This document shows, in pieces, positions 1 to 12,320 of a DNA stretch of 64,000 nt. Within the stretch, counting starts at the first letter, position 1. Each line of letters begins with the position of its first letter. The stretch lies in NCBI RefSeq assembly GCF_019711355.1, contig NZ_CP081297.1, forward strand, positions 992,001 through 1,056,000, in the 5' to 3' direction. Source of the stretch: Qipengyuania psychrotolerans (GTDB lineage: Bacteria > Pseudomonadota > Alphaproteobacteria > Sphingomonadales > Sphingomonadaceae). Made by a program: the position numbers and the translations under genes. Below the pieces are notes generated by a model, which searched no databases, was not told the origin of the DNA, and saw only the letters and a program-made list of their open reading frames with translations.

Positions 1-505
1 CCGCATCGGAATTTATCCCGGGACATTCGATCCCATCACGCTGGGGCACGCCGACATCATTCGCCGGGGCAGCAAGCTGGTCGACAAGCTCATCATCGGG
101 GTGACGACCAACCCATCGAAAAACCCCATGTTTTCGACCGAAGAACGTTTCGCCATGGTGGAGCGAGAGATCGCTGAGATGGGTATCGAGAACGTGGAGG
201 TGGTCGGCTTCAACGCCTTGCTCGTCAAGTTTGCCCAGAAAATGGGTGCTAACGTCCTGATCCGCGGCCTTCGTGCAGTGGCTGACTTCGAATACGAGTA
301 TCAGATGGCGGGAATGAACCAGCAGCTCGATGACGATATCGAGACGGTATTCCTGATGGCGGACGTCTCGCTCCAGCCGATCGCTTCCCGCCTGGTCAAG
401 GAAATCGCGCTGTTTGGCGGCGACATTGGCCCCTTCGTCAGCAAGGCCGTGTGCGAGGACGTAATCGCGCGTGTGGATGAAAAGGGGCGGCTGGGCGACT
501 ATTGA
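1..505 (+). CDS. coaD: Phosphopantetheine adenylyltransferase, 5' end cut by window edge
   Basis: CoaD transfers AMP from ATP to 4'-phosphopantetheine, giving dephospho-CoA, the penultimate step of coenzyme A synthesis in the cytosol. The reading frame is open from base 2 and begins RIGIYPGTFDP, which is the normal CoaD N-terminus without its first methionine, so probably only the start codon is lost. The nucleotidyltransferase motif TLGH (T/HxGH class) sits at about residues 14-17. The C-terminal QPIASRLVKEIA stretch corresponds to the family's second nucleotide-binding motif. The 167 visible codons match the family's usual length of about 160-170. The order coaD, cyclophilin, queA is common in alphaproteobacteria. 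The identification is firm. Confidence 0.95.
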   Translation, partial: RIGIYPGTFDPITLGHADIIRRGSKLVDKLIIGVTTNPSKNPMFSTEERFAMVEREIAEMGIENVEVVGFNALLVKFAQKMGANVLIRGLRAVADFEYEYQMAGMNQQLDDDIETVFLMADVSLQPIASRLVKEIALFGGDIGPFVSKAVCEDVIARVDEKGRLGDY

Positions 506-584
506 GCGCGCCTAAGCTATTCATTGAACCGACAGCGCCCGCTCGCTAGGGCAAGCTCAACTCAGATATATCGACGGAAAAACG

Positions 585-1253
585 ATGATCAAGAATACCC
601 TTGCCCTTGCTGCCGCTGCACTGACCGCGCTCGCACCTGTCGCTGCTACGGCGCAGGAAGCAGAGGCACCGGCCCAGCGCCAGGCGCTTTTGCCCATCAA
701 CTACAGCGCTCAGGAAGATCCGGAGAACATTCTCCTGCTCGATCTCTCCAACGGAGAGCGGGTCGCTATACGTTTGATGCCGAGCTGGGCCCCCGATCAT
801 GTCGACCGGATCAAGACGCTCACGCGAGAAGGCTTTTATGACGGGGTCATTTTTCACCGCGTGATCGACGGCTTCATGGCGCAGACCGGTGATCCGACCG
901 GTACCGGACAGGGCGGCTCGCAGCTCCCCGATCTGGAAGAGGAATTCAACTACATGCCGCATGTTCGCGGCACGGTTTCGATGGCGCGTGCTTCCAGCGA
1001 AGACAGCGCTAACAGCCAGTTCTTCATCGTTTTCTACCCCCGCTTCAGCCTGGACAAACGGTACACCAATTTCGGCCGCGTCATTTCGAACATGGATGCA
1101 GTCGATGCGATCAATCGCGGTGAACCGCCGCAGGATCCGACACGCATCCTTCAGGCGTCGATTGCTGCCGACAACCGGCCCGTGCCGACCGGTCCGCGTA
1201 TCGGCGCCGAACCCGATGTGACGACTGCAGACCTGAACGCTCCGATCAGCTAA
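585..1253 (+). CDS. Periplasmic cyclophilin-type peptidylprolyl cis-trans isomerase
   Basis: This enzyme isomerises X-Pro bonds during protein folding. The 222-residue product starts with a signal peptide (hydrophobic residues 5-21, likely cut after ATA at residue 23), so it should act in the periplasm. The cyclophilin core is clear: [19 protein letters not shown] begins at residue 90 with the catalytic arginine at about 92, and NSQFFIVF follows. The last 25 residues or so are a proline-rich tail outside the fold. It lies 79 bases after coaD and 41 bases before queA on the same strand, so cotranscription is plausible. I cannot tell from sequence which exported proteins it serves. Confidence 0.93.
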   Translation: MIKNTLALAAAALTALAPVAATAQEAEAPAQRQALLPINYSAQEDPENILLLDLSNGERVAIRLMPSWAPDHVDRIKTLTREGFYDGVIFHRVIDGFMAQTGDPTGTGQGGSQLPDLEEEFNYMPHVRGTVSMARASSEDSANSQFFIVFYPRFSLDKRYTNFGRVISNMDAVDAINRGEPPQDPTRILQASIAADNRPVPTGPRIGAEPDVTTADLNAPIS

Positions 1254-1294
1254 GCGCTTTTCCTGCGCAGGTGAGGCGTCTAAGGGCGCCAGCC

Positions 1295-2326
1295 ATGAAG
1301 GTAGACCTGTTCGATTTCGATTTGCCGCAAGAGCGGATAGCGCTGCGTCCGGCACGCCCGCGCGACGCCGCGCGTATGTTGGTTGTCGAAGGCGCGGACA
1401 CTCCCTTCGCGGATTGCGGTGTACGGGATCTGCCGCGCCTGCTGCGTGCAGGTGATGTGCTTGTCTTCAACGATACTCGCGTCATTCCCGCTCAGCTTGA
1501 AGGGCGGCGCGGTGAAGCGAAAATCGGTGCGACCCTTCACAAGCGGGTCGATCTGCGGCGCTGGCAGGCATTCATCCGCAATGCGAAGCGCCTGCGCCCG
1601 GGTGACCGCGCCGAATTTGGCGGCGGCGTGACTGCTATTGCCGAACAGCGATTGCTCGACGGTAGTTTCATCCTCGCATTCGAAGGTGAAGAACCAGTCG
1701 AGGTCTTGCTGGAACGGGCAGGGCGGATGCCGCTGCCGCCATACATTGCAGGCAAGCGCGACACTGACGCGCAGGACCGCGAAGATTATCAAACCATGTT
1801 CGCAGCTGAAGATGGCGCGGTGGCAGCGCCCACTGCGTCATTGCATTTCACGCCCGAGCTGGTGGCGGCGCTGGATGAAGCCGGCATAGGGCGCGAAACG
1901 CTCACGCTGCACGTGGGTGCCGGCACGTTCCTGCCGGTCAAGGTTGATGATACGGATGACCATGCGATGCATTCCGAATGGGGACGCATCGAACCGCAAG
2001 CCGCTGATCGCCTGAATGCCGTGAAGCAGAAGGGCGGCCGGATAATCGCGGTCGGTACGACCAGCCTGCGCCTGCTGGAAAGCGCGACTGGCGAGGACGG
2101 TGTAGTCAGGCCGTTCGCCGGAGACACCGACATTTTCATCACGCCGGGGTATCAATTCCGGGCAGTCGGCGGACTGATGACCAATTTTCACCTGCCGAAA
2201 TCGACGCTCATGATGCTGGTCAGCGCCCTGATGGGCCGCGACCGGATGATGGCTGCCTATGCGCACGCTATCGAGAACGAGTACCGCTTCTATTCCTATG
2301 GTGACTCGTCCCTCCTCCTGCCCTAG
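1295..2326 (+). CDS. queA: S-adenosylmethionine:tRNA ribosyltransferase-isomerase
   Basis: QueA transfers and isomerises the ribosyl group of SAM onto preQ1 at position 34 of tRNAs with GUN anticodons, giving epoxyqueuosine. The start was set at ATG 1295 ([11 protein letters not shown]), which gives 343 residues, the usual family length. An in-frame GTG at 1271 would add eight residues unlike QueA. Family motifs include [11 protein letters not shown] near the N-terminus, GAGTFLPV in the middle, and GTTSLRLLE and [13 protein letters not shown] towards the end. The next queuosine gene, tgt, lies 2.7 kb downstream with three transport or envelope genes between them. Confidence 0.96.
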   Translation: MKVDLFDFDLPQERIALRPARPRDAARMLVVEGADTPFADCGVRDLPRLLRAGDVLVFNDTRVIPAQLEGRRGEAKIGATLHKRVDLRRWQAFIRNAKRLRPGDRAEFGGGVTAIAEQRLLDGSFILAFEGEEPVEVLLERAGRMPLPPYIAGKRDTDAQDREDYQTMFAAEDGAVAAPTASLHFTPELVAALDEAGIGRETLTLHVGAGTFLPVKVDDTDDHAMHSEWGRIEPQAADRLNAVKQKGGRIIAVGTTSLRLLESATGEDGVVRPFAGDTDIFITPGYQFRAVGGLMTNFHLPKSTLMMLVSALMGRDRMMAAYAHAIENEYRFYSYGDSSLLLP

Positions 2327-2329
2327 TCG

Positions 2330-3280
2330 ATGGGAATGAGCGAACCCATCCTCGAGCTTGAAGGCCTCACGAAGGTTTATTCCGGCGGCCTCAAGGCACT
2401 CGACAATGTCGACCTGACAATCCGCCAGGGTGAAATCTTTGCGCTGCTTGGACCCAATGGTGCCGGCAAGACTACGCTGATTGGAGCCGTCTGCGGCCTG
2501 GTGAGGCCGACATCGGGCACGATGCGTGCGTTCGGTCATGACATGCAGAAAGATTGGCGCACTGCACGCGCCCGTATCGGGCTGGTGCCTCAGGAACTCA
2601 GCACCGACATGTTCGAGCCTGTGAAACGCGCTGTTGCCTATTCACGGGGTCTGTTTGGCCTCGCGCCTGACCCTGCACGGATCGAGGAAATCCTCCGCTC
2701 GCTCAGCCTGTGGGACAAGCGTGACGAGCGTATCATGGCGCTGTCCGGCGGCATGAAGCGGCGCGTACTGATCGCCAAGGCACTGGCGCACGAACCCGAC
2801 CTGCTGTTTCTCGATGAGCCCACTGCCGGTGTCGACGTGGAATTGCGCAAGGGCATGTGGCGGATCATCGACGAGATGCGCGACAAGGGTGTGACCGTGA
2901 TCCTCACGACCCATTACATCGAAGAAGCCGAATTGATGGCTGACCGGGTCGGGATCATCAGCGCCGGCAAACTGCTGATGGTGGATGAAAAAGAGGCCAT
3001 GATGGCGCGTCTCGGGCGCACGGAGGCGCATATTTCGCTGGCATCCCCGCTCGCTGAATTACCGGCATCGTTGGCCGCATTCCCCATCGATCTGGAAGAA
3101 GGCGGAACCTCGCTCTGTTATCGCGGCGGCGATGGTACGGGCAAGGGGAAGGCCGAGGTTGCGAACCTCACCAAGGCGCTGATTGCGGCAGGGATCGACT
3201 ATACCGGCATTGAAACCCGGGAGAGCAGCCTGGAAGACATTTTCGTCTCCCTTCTCGGAGAAGAGAGGGACGCAGCATGA
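2330..3280 (+). CDS. ABC exporter ATP-binding protein (ABC-2 type)
   Basis: This is the ATPase half of an ABC-2 type exporter. The Walker A motif GPNGAGKTT is at residues 41-49, the signature LSGGMKRR starts at 138, and the Walker B motif LLFLDEP is at 158-164, followed by the H-loop TTHY. After the nucleotide-binding domain come about 90 residues typical of the DrrA/CcmA-like C-terminal region. ATG 2330 lies three bases after the queA stop; ATG 2336 is an alternative. The permease gene overlaps its end by four bases (ATGA), so the two are translationally coupled and should form one transporter. The substrate cannot be named: relatives export lipids, polysaccharides or drugs. Confidence 0.93.
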   Translation: MGMSEPILELEGLTKVYSGGLKALDNVDLTIRQGEIFALLGPNGAGKTTLIGAVCGLVRPTSGTMRAFGHDMQKDWRTARARIGLVPQELSTDMFEPVKRAVAYSRGLFGLAPDPARIEEILRSLSLWDKRDERIMALSGGMKRRVLIAKALAHEPDLLFLDEPTAGVDVELRKGMWRIIDEMRDKGVTVILTTHYIEEAELMADRVGIISAGKLLMVDEKEAMMARLGRTEAHISLASPLAELPASLAAFPIDLEEGGTSLCYRGGDGTGKGKAEVANLTKALIAAGIDYTGIETRESSLEDIFVSLLGEERDAA

Positions 3281-4041
3281 TCAACTGGCGCTCCACCTGG
3301 TCGATTTACATCCGCGAACTGATGCGTTTCCTGCGAACCGCATTCCAATCGGTCTTGGCACCAGTTCTTACGACGTCGCTCTATTTCATCGTCTTCGGTG
3401 CTGCCATCGGATCGCGTATGCCCGATCTTGGCGGGGTCGATTACGGTGCATTCATCATTCCCGGCCTGCTCATGCTGACCCTGCTGGGCGAGACGACCAG
3501 CAACTCCAGTTTCGGTATCTACATGCCGCGTTTCACCGGCACGATTTACGAGCTGCTGAGCGCGCCGGTCGGTGTCGCTGAAACCCTCATCGGATTTGTT
3601 GGCGCTGCCATGACCAAGAGCCTGATCCTTGCCGCGATCATCCTGCTCACTGCGCGGTTGTTCGTGGATTATTCGATCGCTCATCCGCTGCTTGCCGTGG
3701 TGTACATCATGCTGGTGGCAGCAGCATTCAGCCTGTTCGGTTTCATCCTCGGTATCTGGGCCGACAATTTCGAGAAGCTCGGCATCATACCGATGCTATT
3801 CCTCACTCCGCTGACGTTCCTGGGCGGGACCTTTTATTCCATCGATATGCTGCCCAAGCCGTGGGACACGATCGCGTTGCTGAACCCGATCGTCTACCTC
3901 GTCAGCGGCCTGCGCTGGACTTTCTATGGTTCGAGCGATGTGAACATCTGGGTCAGCTTTGGCATTACGCTGGCCTTCCTCGCAGCTTGCACGGCGGTGA
4001 TTGCCTACATTTTCAAGACAGGCTGGCGACTGCGCGCATGA
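3277..4041 (+). CDS. ABC-2 type transporter permease
   Basis: This 254-residue polytopic inner-membrane protein has about six hydrophobic segments. It matches the ABC-2 permease family, with the pattern FLTPLTFLGGTFYSI followed by LNPIVYLVSGLRW near the C-terminus, typical of the NodJ/DrrB/YadH group. It starts inside the last codons of the ATPase gene (ATGA overlap at 3277-3280), which shows that the two are partners. The DUF481 gene follows 19 bases later. The exporter may be an envelope lipid or glycan transporter, but that is only a guess from the family. Confidence 0.92.
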   Translation: MINWRSTWSIYIRELMRFLRTAFQSVLAPVLTTSLYFIVFGAAIGSRMPDLGGVDYGAFIIPGLLMLTLLGETTSNSSFGIYMPRFTGTIYELLSAPVGVAETLIGFVGAAMTKSLILAAIILLTARLFVDYSIAHPLLAVVYIMLVAAAFSLFGFILGIWADNFEKLGIIPMLFLTPLTFLGGTFYSIDMLPKPWDTIALLNPIVYLVSGLRWTFYGSSDVNIWVSFGITLAFLAACTAVIAYIFKTGWRLRA

Positions 4042-4060
4042 CACGCTAGGCGCTGGCGGC

Positions 4061-6844
<2,784 letters not shown>

Positions 6845-6972
6845 TTTGCCGTTTTTATACAATGCTTTGCATTTAACTGACGAGTTTGAGCAATGCGGGC
6901 ACTTGGTCCTTGTAAGGGGGTGTGTTCTTGCTAGGCTGACCCTTCGAATTTGGATTTTGGGGGTCGTTTTCC

Positions 6973-8955
6973 ATGAAAAAATTGTTGCTTGGCGTCGCTC
7001 TTGGCGCGCTGGCCGTTAATGTACCCGCCGCTGCGGAAACGGTTGAGGAAACTGCAGCGCGTTTTGGTATCCGTCAGTCGGTCATGGACATTTCGCTCTC
7101 GCCGTCGGGGACGAAAGTCGCATTCATCGCACCCGGTGCGGAACACAGCGAAGTGCTCAATGTGGTCGATCTGCGAAACGGGGGCGCCATCCGCACTATC
7201 ATTTCGAACACCGAACAGAACGGTGACCTCGACGACTGCGAATGGGCGACCGAAACTCGGCTGGTCTGCAGATTGTACGGCATAGGCCGCCGGGGTTCTG
7301 TTCTGCTGCCATTTACACGAATGCTCGCCATTAACGACGATGGCAGCGAAGTGCTGGAGCTTTCCGAGCGCACGAGCGATCGGCAGCTCTACTTTCGCCA
7401 AGACGGTGGCGATGTCATCGCGTTCGATATCGAGGGCGATGATGGGAGCATCCTGATGACGAAACAGTACGTCAAGGAACGCACCATTGGCACGAGGCTG
7501 GCCAATGACAAGGACGGCCTTGGCGTGGACGAGATTGACGTGTTGAACGGCCGCAGCAAGGTGGCGGAACAGCCCGATCCCATGGCCCAAACTTACGTAG
7601 CAGACCAGGATGGCGAAGTTCGTCTGAAGGTTCGCCAGCTTTCCGACAATCGCGGCGTTCTTACAGGCGAGACGGTGTATATGTACCGGGAGCCCGGCAA
7701 GCGGAGCTGGAAGATGATGGGTGAAATCATCGTCGACGGAAAACCGCTGAAGGAATTCGAGCCGGTGGCAGTCGATGGTCCGCGCAACGTCGCATACGGC
7801 TATGAAACGCTGAACGGCTATTCTGCCTTGATCGAAGTGCCCCTAGACGGGAGCAACACAGGTCGGGTGATCATGGCCCGCGATGATGTCGATGTCGGAT
7901 CTCTGATCCAGATCGGACGGCAGAAGCGGGTTGTTGGCGGTACTTTCCAGACAGAGAAGCGCACGATCCAGTATTTCGACAGCGAACTGGATGCGCTGTC
8001 CAAGGCGCTTGGAAACGCCTTGCCGAACAAACCGCTGGTCAGCATTGTCAGCGCCAGCGCGGACGAATCCAAATTGCTCCTGATTGCGTCGAGCGATACC
8101 GATCCCGGCACGGTGTACCTGTATGACAAAGGCACACGCCAGCTGGAGCAGCTGCTGGCAGTGCGCGAGTTCCTGGTGGATCAGAAACTGGCCAAGGTCA
8201 CACCGATTTCGTTTCCCGCTTCGGACGGAACCCAGATCCCTGGCTACCTGACATTGCCTTCGGGGTCGGATGGCAAGAATCTACCGACCATCGTATTGCC
8301 CCATGGCGGACCGGCTGCCCGGGACACTTGGGGCTTCGACTGGCTGGCGCAATTCTTCGCGGCGCGCGGATATGCCGTCTTGCAGCCGAACTATCGCGGT
8401 TCGGCGGGATATGGCGAGGCTTGGTTCGGCAATAATGGCTACCGTGCCTGGGATGTCGCGATCGGCGATGTTAATGACGCTGGCAAGTGGATGATCTCCG
8501 AGGGTATTGCCGATCCTTTCAGGCTGGCGATCGTTGGCTGGTCATACGGAGGCTATGCGGCATTGCAGTCGCAAGTCGTCGATCCGGACCTGTACCAAGC
8601 GGTCGTCGCCATCGCGCCGGTGACAGACCTGGAATATCTTCGCGAAGATGCCCGCGCCTACACGCATTACGAACTGCGCGATAAGCAGCTTGGCAGCGGC
8701 CCGCATATCGTCGCAGGCAGTCCGTTGCAGCATTCCGAAAGCTTCAAGGCACCGGTTGCATTGTTCCACGGCGAGCGTGATGTGAACGTGGATGTCCGCC
8801 ATTCGCGTGCCATGGCCGATCGGCTCAAGGATGCGGGGAAGTCAGTTACCTATGCCGAATATGATGGCTTGCGCCATGGCCTGCGTGACAGCAAGGTGCG
8901 TACCGAAATGTTGATCGCGATCGACGGGTTCCTGGCTCGGTCGCTCGGTAAGTAA
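6973..8955 (+). CDS. Secreted S9 family prolyl oligopeptidase
   Basis: This 660-residue serine peptidase of the prolyl-oligopeptidase group is expected to cut short peptides. It has a signal peptide at residues 1-21 (cleavage near AAAE), an N-terminal beta-propeller of about 390 residues, and a C-terminal alpha/beta-hydrolase domain. The triad is visible as Ser524 in GWSYGGY, Asp603 in HGERDVNV and His635 in LRHGLRD. A GGGGG run about six bases before ATG 6973 serves as ribosome binding site. It is the first of two S9 enzymes in the window. Whether it is an acylaminoacyl peptidase or a dipeptidyl peptidase cannot be settled by eye. Confidence 0.92.
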   Translation: MKKLLLGVALGALAVNVPAAAETVEETAARFGIRQSVMDISLSPSGTKVAFIAPGAEHSEVLNVVDLRNGGAIRTIISNTEQNGDLDDCEWATETRLVCRLYGIGRRGSVLLPFTRMLAINDDGSEVLELSERTSDRQLYFRQDGGDVIAFDIEGDDGSILMTKQYVKERTIGTRLANDKDGLGVDEIDVLNGRSKVAEQPDPMAQTYVADQDGEVRLKVRQLSDNRGVLTGETVYMYREPGKRSWKMMGEIIVDGKPLKEFEPVAVDGPRNVAYGYETLNGYSALIEVPLDGSNTGRVIMARDDVDVGSLIQIGRQKRVVGGTFQTEKRTIQYFDSELDALSKALGNALPNKPLVSIVSASADESKLLLIASSDTDPGTVYLYDKGTRQLEQLLAVREFLVDQKLAKVTPISFPASDGTQIPGYLTLPSGSDGKNLPTIVLPHGGPAARDTWGFDWLAQFFAARGYAVLQPNYRGSAGYGEAWFGNNGYRAWDVAIGDVNDAGKWMISEGIADPFRLAIVGWSYGGYAALQSQVVDPDLYQAVVAIAPVTDLEYLREDARAYTHYELRDKQLGSGPHIVAGSPLQHSESFKAPVALFHGERDVNVDVRHSRAMADRLKDAGKSVTYAEYDGLRHGLRDSKVRTEMLIAIDGFLARSLGK

Positions 8956-8969
8956 GGACAGCCTGATAT

Positions 8970-9716
8970 ATGGCAAATTGGGGAGGCAGAACAGGCGCGG
9001 GGTTCGGTTCTGCCTCATCGCGGACAGACCGTGAAGAAATCACGGCGCTAGTGGTGATTGCCGTAATTACGGTCTTGCTGTGGCATTCCCCCTACGGCGG
9101 ATACCTGCTCTATCCTTTCACCATCTTGTCGACTTGGTTTCACGAGATGGGTCACGGGCTTGCGGCCATGGCCTTTGGCCATGAGTTCGAACGCCTGGTA
9201 ATTTATCCCGACGGTTCGGGATATGCGCTCCATCTTGCCGAGGGCGATCCGCCGCGGATCGCGATGGCGTCGATCGCGGCTGCCGGTCTTTTGGGCCCCA
9301 CGGTTGCCGGGTGCCTCTTGATACTCGCCTCACGGACGCAGCGCGCGACGAAGGTCGCGCTCGCAGTTCTAGGCGCAGTCCTGCTCGGCTCGACGCTGAT
9401 CTGGGTCCGGTCGATTACTGGTTGGCTGGTATTGCCGGCACTCGGGGCGTTTAGCTTGTGGCTCGCCTTCTTTGCCAGCGCACAACACAAGCACTTTGCT
9501 GTACAGTTCATCGGTGTCCAGGGCTGCATCAGCATCTACCGGGACTTTGGGTATATGTTCAGTGAAGGCGGGATGCTGGGCGGGATGCCGCAGATCTCCG
9601 ATACCGGTCACATCGCCCAGGCATTGTTCCTGCCGTACTGGTTCTGGGGCGGAGTGATCTCTGCGATGATCGCAGCGATGGTGTTCTGGTCATTGCGTGT
9701 CGCACACCGGCGCTGA
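8970..9716 (+). CDS. M50 family membrane metalloprotease-like protein
   Basis: This is a polytopic membrane protein of 248 residues with about six hydrophobic segments. The zinc motif HEMGH lies at residues 58-62 at the start of a membrane segment, as in the M50B group of intramembrane-type metallopeptidases. The PDZ domain of RseP-type site-2 proteases is absent, and no NPDG-type second motif is obvious, so proteolytic activity is not assured. The gene follows the S9 peptidase by 14 bases and may be cotranscribed. A strong bidirectional hairpin closes the unit. The substrate is unknown. Confidence 0.8.
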   Translation: MANWGGRTGAGFGSASSRTDREEITALVVIAVITVLLWHSPYGGYLLYPFTILSTWFHEMGHGLAAMAFGHEFERLVIYPDGSGYALHLAEGDPPRIAMASIAAAGLLGPTVAGCLLILASRTQRATKVALAVLGAVLLGSTLIWVRSITGWLVLPALGAFSLWLAFFASAQHKHFAVQFIGVQGCISIYRDFGYMFSEGGMLGGMPQISDTGHIAQALFLPYWFWGGVISAMIAAMVFWSLRVAHRR

Positions 9717-9743
9717 CTGGGCCGTAATCGGCGGCACAAACGA

Positions 9744-9771
9744 AAAGGGCGGCCCCGCAAGGCCGCCCTTT
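9744..9771. terminator. Bidirectional intrinsic terminator between M50 gene and rpsD
   Basis: A perfect 11-bp stem (AAAGGGCGGCC at 9744-9754 with GGCCGCCCTTT at 9761-9771) encloses a six-base CCGCAA loop. T-rich sequence follows on both strands, so it can end transcription of the converging M50 and rpsD genes. The GGGCGGCC/GGCCGCCC core recurs in the rplS terminator. Confidence 0.9.
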
Positions 9772-9791
9772 CTTGTTCCGTAGTGGACCGA

Positions 9792-10406
9792 TTAGCGCGA
9801 GTAGAACTCGACAACCAGGTTCGGTTCCATCGTGACCGGGTAGGGCACTTCGTCGAGCTTCGGTACGCGGGTGAAGGTCACCTTGTCGGTGCCGTCGGGC
9901 GCGACGTAGTCGGGAATTTCACGCTCGGGCAGGCTCTGCGCTTCGATGACGAGAGCCATGTCCTTGGCCTTGGCGCCGAGGCTGACAACGTCACCAACCT
10001 TGACGCGGGCCGATGCCACGTTGGTCTTCACGCCGTTGAGGTAAATGTGGCCGTGGCTCACGATCTGACGGGCGGAGAAGATGGTCGGAGCGAACTTGGC
10101 GCGGTAGACAACCATGTCCAGACGCTGCTCGAGCAGGCCGATCAGGTTCTGACCGGTATCGCCCTTGATCGCGGACGCTTCCTTGTAGGTGCGCTTGAAC
10201 TGCTTCTCGGTAACGTCACCGTAGTAGCCCTTGAGCTTCTGCTTGGCGCGCAGCTGCAGGCCGAAGTCGCTCATCTTGCTCTTGCGGCGCTGACCGTGCT
10301 GGCCGGGGCCATACGAACGCTTGTTTACCGGGGAATTCGGACGACCCCAGATGTTTTCACCCATCCGGCGGTCGAGTTTGTACTTGGCGCTTTTGCGCTT
10401 CGACAT
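9792..10406 (-). CDS. rpsD: 30S ribosomal protein S4 (uS4)
   Basis: S4 is a primary 16S rRNA-binding protein of the small subunit and a fidelity determinant. The start [20 protein letters not shown] at 10406 gives 204 residues, the usual length; the frame is open 22 codons further upstream but that stretch is not S4-like. An AAGGAAAG ribosome binding site precedes the ATG. The S4 RNA-binding domain is seen at about residues 93-155 ([20 protein letters not shown]). The gene stands alone in this strain, followed by the shared terminator, rather than in an alpha operon with rpoA. Confidence 0.97.
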   Translation of the reverse strand: MSKRKSAKYKLDRRMGENIWGRPNSPVNKRSYGPGQHGQRRKSKMSDFGLQLRAKQKLKGYYGDVTEKQFKRTYKEASAIKGDTGQNLIGLLEQRLDMVVYRAKFAPTIFSARQIVSHGHIYLNGVKTNVASARVKVGDVVSLGAKAKDMALVIEAQSLPEREIPDYVAPDGTDKVTFTRVPKLDEVPYPVTMEPNLVVEFYSR

Positions 10407-10575
10407 AAGTCTTTCCTTCAATTTGCTGAGCCATCCCTCGATCCGCCAATCGAATCGAGCGTGGCCATTCAACCCGGCATCGCTCCGCTGGAAGGTTGTT
10501 CCAGCGCGGCTACCGCTTCACCGGGGTGCGGAGCCAATTAACGAAGGCGCGCGAATAGCAGGATTGTGCAGCGCG

Positions 10576-11202
10576 TCAAGCGCCGCGGACAGCTTCGCAG
10601 AAAGACTGTATCAACGCAGGGTTCTTTTGGCCGGGCGCGGTTTCAACCCCTGATGATGTGTCCACTAGGGGCGCAGCCGTCAGCCGTATCGCCTCCGCGA
10701 CATTATCCGGCCCGAGGCCGCCTGCCAGCCCCCAATCCATCTTGTGGTCATGGTTTGCAAGCAACTGCCAGTCAAATGCCTCTCCGTTTCCTCCTGGCAA
10801 CGCTTTTGCTGGAGCGTCGAACAGGATCCGGTCAGCCTTGCCGATCCATTGGCGGCAGCGTTCAAGCGTGCCCTGATCGCGAAGCCCGACCGCTTTCCAG
10901 ATTTCGCACTCCAAGGTCTCGCGCAGCTTGGCCAACCAATCAGGGGTTTCCCTACCATGAAACTGGAGGACATCCGGTTGCACGAGATCGACCGCCCGCG
11001 AAAGATCGGTGGGCGCCATGTTGACTGTCAGCAAAACCACTTTCACACCAGCAGGGACTCTCGCCCTGAGAGAGGCTGCGGCCTCCAGCGTGACATGGCG
11101 CGGCGAAGCCTCGAAATTGACCAGGCCGACGTGGGTCGCGCCTGCCTCTACAGCGGCATCCATGGTTTCAGGGGTAGAGATCCCGCAAATTTTTATCAGC
11201 AT
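10576..11202 (-). CDS. trpF: Phosphoribosylanthranilate isomerase
   Basis: TrpF performs the Amadori rearrangement of N-(5-phosphoribosyl)anthranilate in tryptophan synthesis. The 208-residue protein has the N-terminal KICGIS motif with the catalytic cysteine at residue 6, the LFDAPAK motif with the catalytic aspartate, and the phosphate-binding GLGPDN and DTSSGVE loops. It follows pyrF by 12 bases on the minus strand. In many proteobacteria trpF is followed directly by trpBA; here the next gene is rpsD on the same strand, 169 bases on, so trpBA must lie elsewhere or this end of the operon has been rearranged. Confidence 0.96.
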   Translation of the reverse strand: MLIKICGISTPETMDAAVEAGATHVGLVNFEASPRHVTLEAAASLRARVPAGVKVVLLTVNMAPTDLSRAVDLVQPDVLQFHGRETPDWLAKLRETLECEIWKAVGLRDQGTLERCRQWIGKADRILFDAPAKALPGGNGEAFDWQLLANHDHKMDWGLAGGLGPDNVAEAIRLTAAPLVDTSSGVETAPGQKNPALIQSFCEAVRGA

Positions 11203-11214
11203 GACAGTAATCGC

Positions 11215-11889
11215 TTAAAGAGTGGCTTCGATAGCGCGCGCAGCTTCGGCCGGATCATCGGCTCGGCTGATCGGGCGACCGATAACAAGGACGCTGGCCC
11301 CATCGTCGCGTGCTTGGCGCGGCGTCACCACGCGTTTCTGATCACCGACAGCGCTTCCGGCCGGCCTGAGGCCCGGCACAACGAAATAGCCGTCTCTCCA
11401 CTGGTCGTGGACCGCCTTGACCTCGTGTCCCGAGCAAACGATCCCGTCGAGCCCGCTGTCCTTGGCCAGTTCGGCCAGACGCATGACCTGGTCGTGGGCG
11501 GTGCCGTCTACACCGGTACGCTGGAGATCGCGGTCGTCCATGCTGGTAAGCATCGTCACACCAACAACCTTGGTATGTTCTCCCGCGGCGGCCTTGGCGT
11601 CTTCCATCATCGCCCTCCCGCCGCTTGCGTGGATCGTCACGATAGCAGGTTCCAAAGCATGGATCGCGTGCATGGCACCTGCAACTGTATTGGGGATATC
11701 GTACAGTTTGAGGTCCAGAAAAATCGGCAGACCCAGTTGCCCGATCATATGAACGCCGTGCGCCCCGTGGGCACAAAAGAACTCCAGCCCCAGCTTTATT
11801 CCGCCCACATGGGCTTTGACCTTCTTGGCCAGGTCGACGCCGTCGCGCAGGCGCGGAACGTCGAGAGCGAGATAGACGGGATTGGTCAT
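11215..11889 (-). CDS. pyrF: Orotidine 5'-phosphate decarboxylase
   Basis: PyrF decarboxylates OMP to UMP, the last step of de novo pyrimidine synthesis. The 224-residue protein has the catalytic array Asp59, Lys61 and Asp64 in DLKLYDIPNT, and the phosphate-binding GLRPAG and VIGRPIS segments near the C-terminus. Its ATG overlaps the stop of the upstream LapA-domain gene by four bases, and trpF follows after 12 bases, so the minus-strand order LapA-pyrF-trpF is a tight unit. Confidence 0.97.
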   Translation of the reverse strand: MTNPVYLALDVPRLRDGVDLAKKVKAHVGGIKLGLEFFCAHGAHGVHMIGQLGLPIFLDLKLYDIPNTVAGAMHAIHALEPAIVTIHASGGRAMMEDAKAAAGEHTKVVGVTMLTSMDDRDLQRTGVDGTAHDQVMRLAELAKDSGLDGIVCSGHEVKAVHDQWRDGYFVVPGLRPAGSAVGDQKRVVTPRQARDDGASVLVIGRPISRADDPAEAARAIEATL

Positions 11890-12260
11890 GTTTTCGGTTG
11901 TGGCTCCGGATCGACCGGATTTGATGGCTCAGCTGAGGCAGTGTCAGGCGCGGGGGCCGCGACAGGGGCCGCTGCGGTTTCAGCTGGAGCGGTGGCAACG
12001 GCCTTGTTGCCGGCCATTGTGGTTGTGGCCTGTTCGAGCGCCGAAATGCGCCGCTCCTGGCGCCAGCGGACACCGCGGTGGTACAGCCACATAGGCACAA
12101 TGCCGATCAGGAAAGACACGATGACCAAGGCGGGTACGCGGGTGTCCCAGACAATGCCGGGCCAGATGCGCACATCAATCTGCTTGTCCCAATTGCCGAA
12201 GGAGAACGCAAGCACTCCAACCAGCAGCAATATCCAGAGGAGCGTCCTGATGATCTGCAT
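11886..12260 (-). CDS. LapA domain-containing inner-membrane protein
   Basis: This 124-residue protein has two membrane segments (about residues 5-20 and 40-60) and an Ala/Pro-rich C-terminal tail. The N-terminal pattern (FSFGNWDKQIDVRIWPG) is that of the LapA/YciS domain, called lipopolysaccharide assembly protein A in Escherichia coli, where it works with LapB in regulating LpxC. No lapB is seen here, so the role is inferred from the family only. It overlaps pyrF by four bases. In many alphaproteobacteria this gene follows ihfB, which is absent from this location. Confidence 0.82.
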   Translation of the reverse strand: MQIIRTLLWILLLVGVLAFSFGNWDKQIDVRIWPGIVWDTRVPALVIVSFLIGIVPMWLYHRGVRWRQERRISALEQATTTMAGNKAVATAPAETAAAPVAAPAPDTASAEPSNPVDPEPQPKT

Positions 12261-12320
12261 ATCTTCGATACCCTTCGTCGATTTATTTGATGCTAGGCGT
12301 GCAGGCAGGTTGCGGCAAGT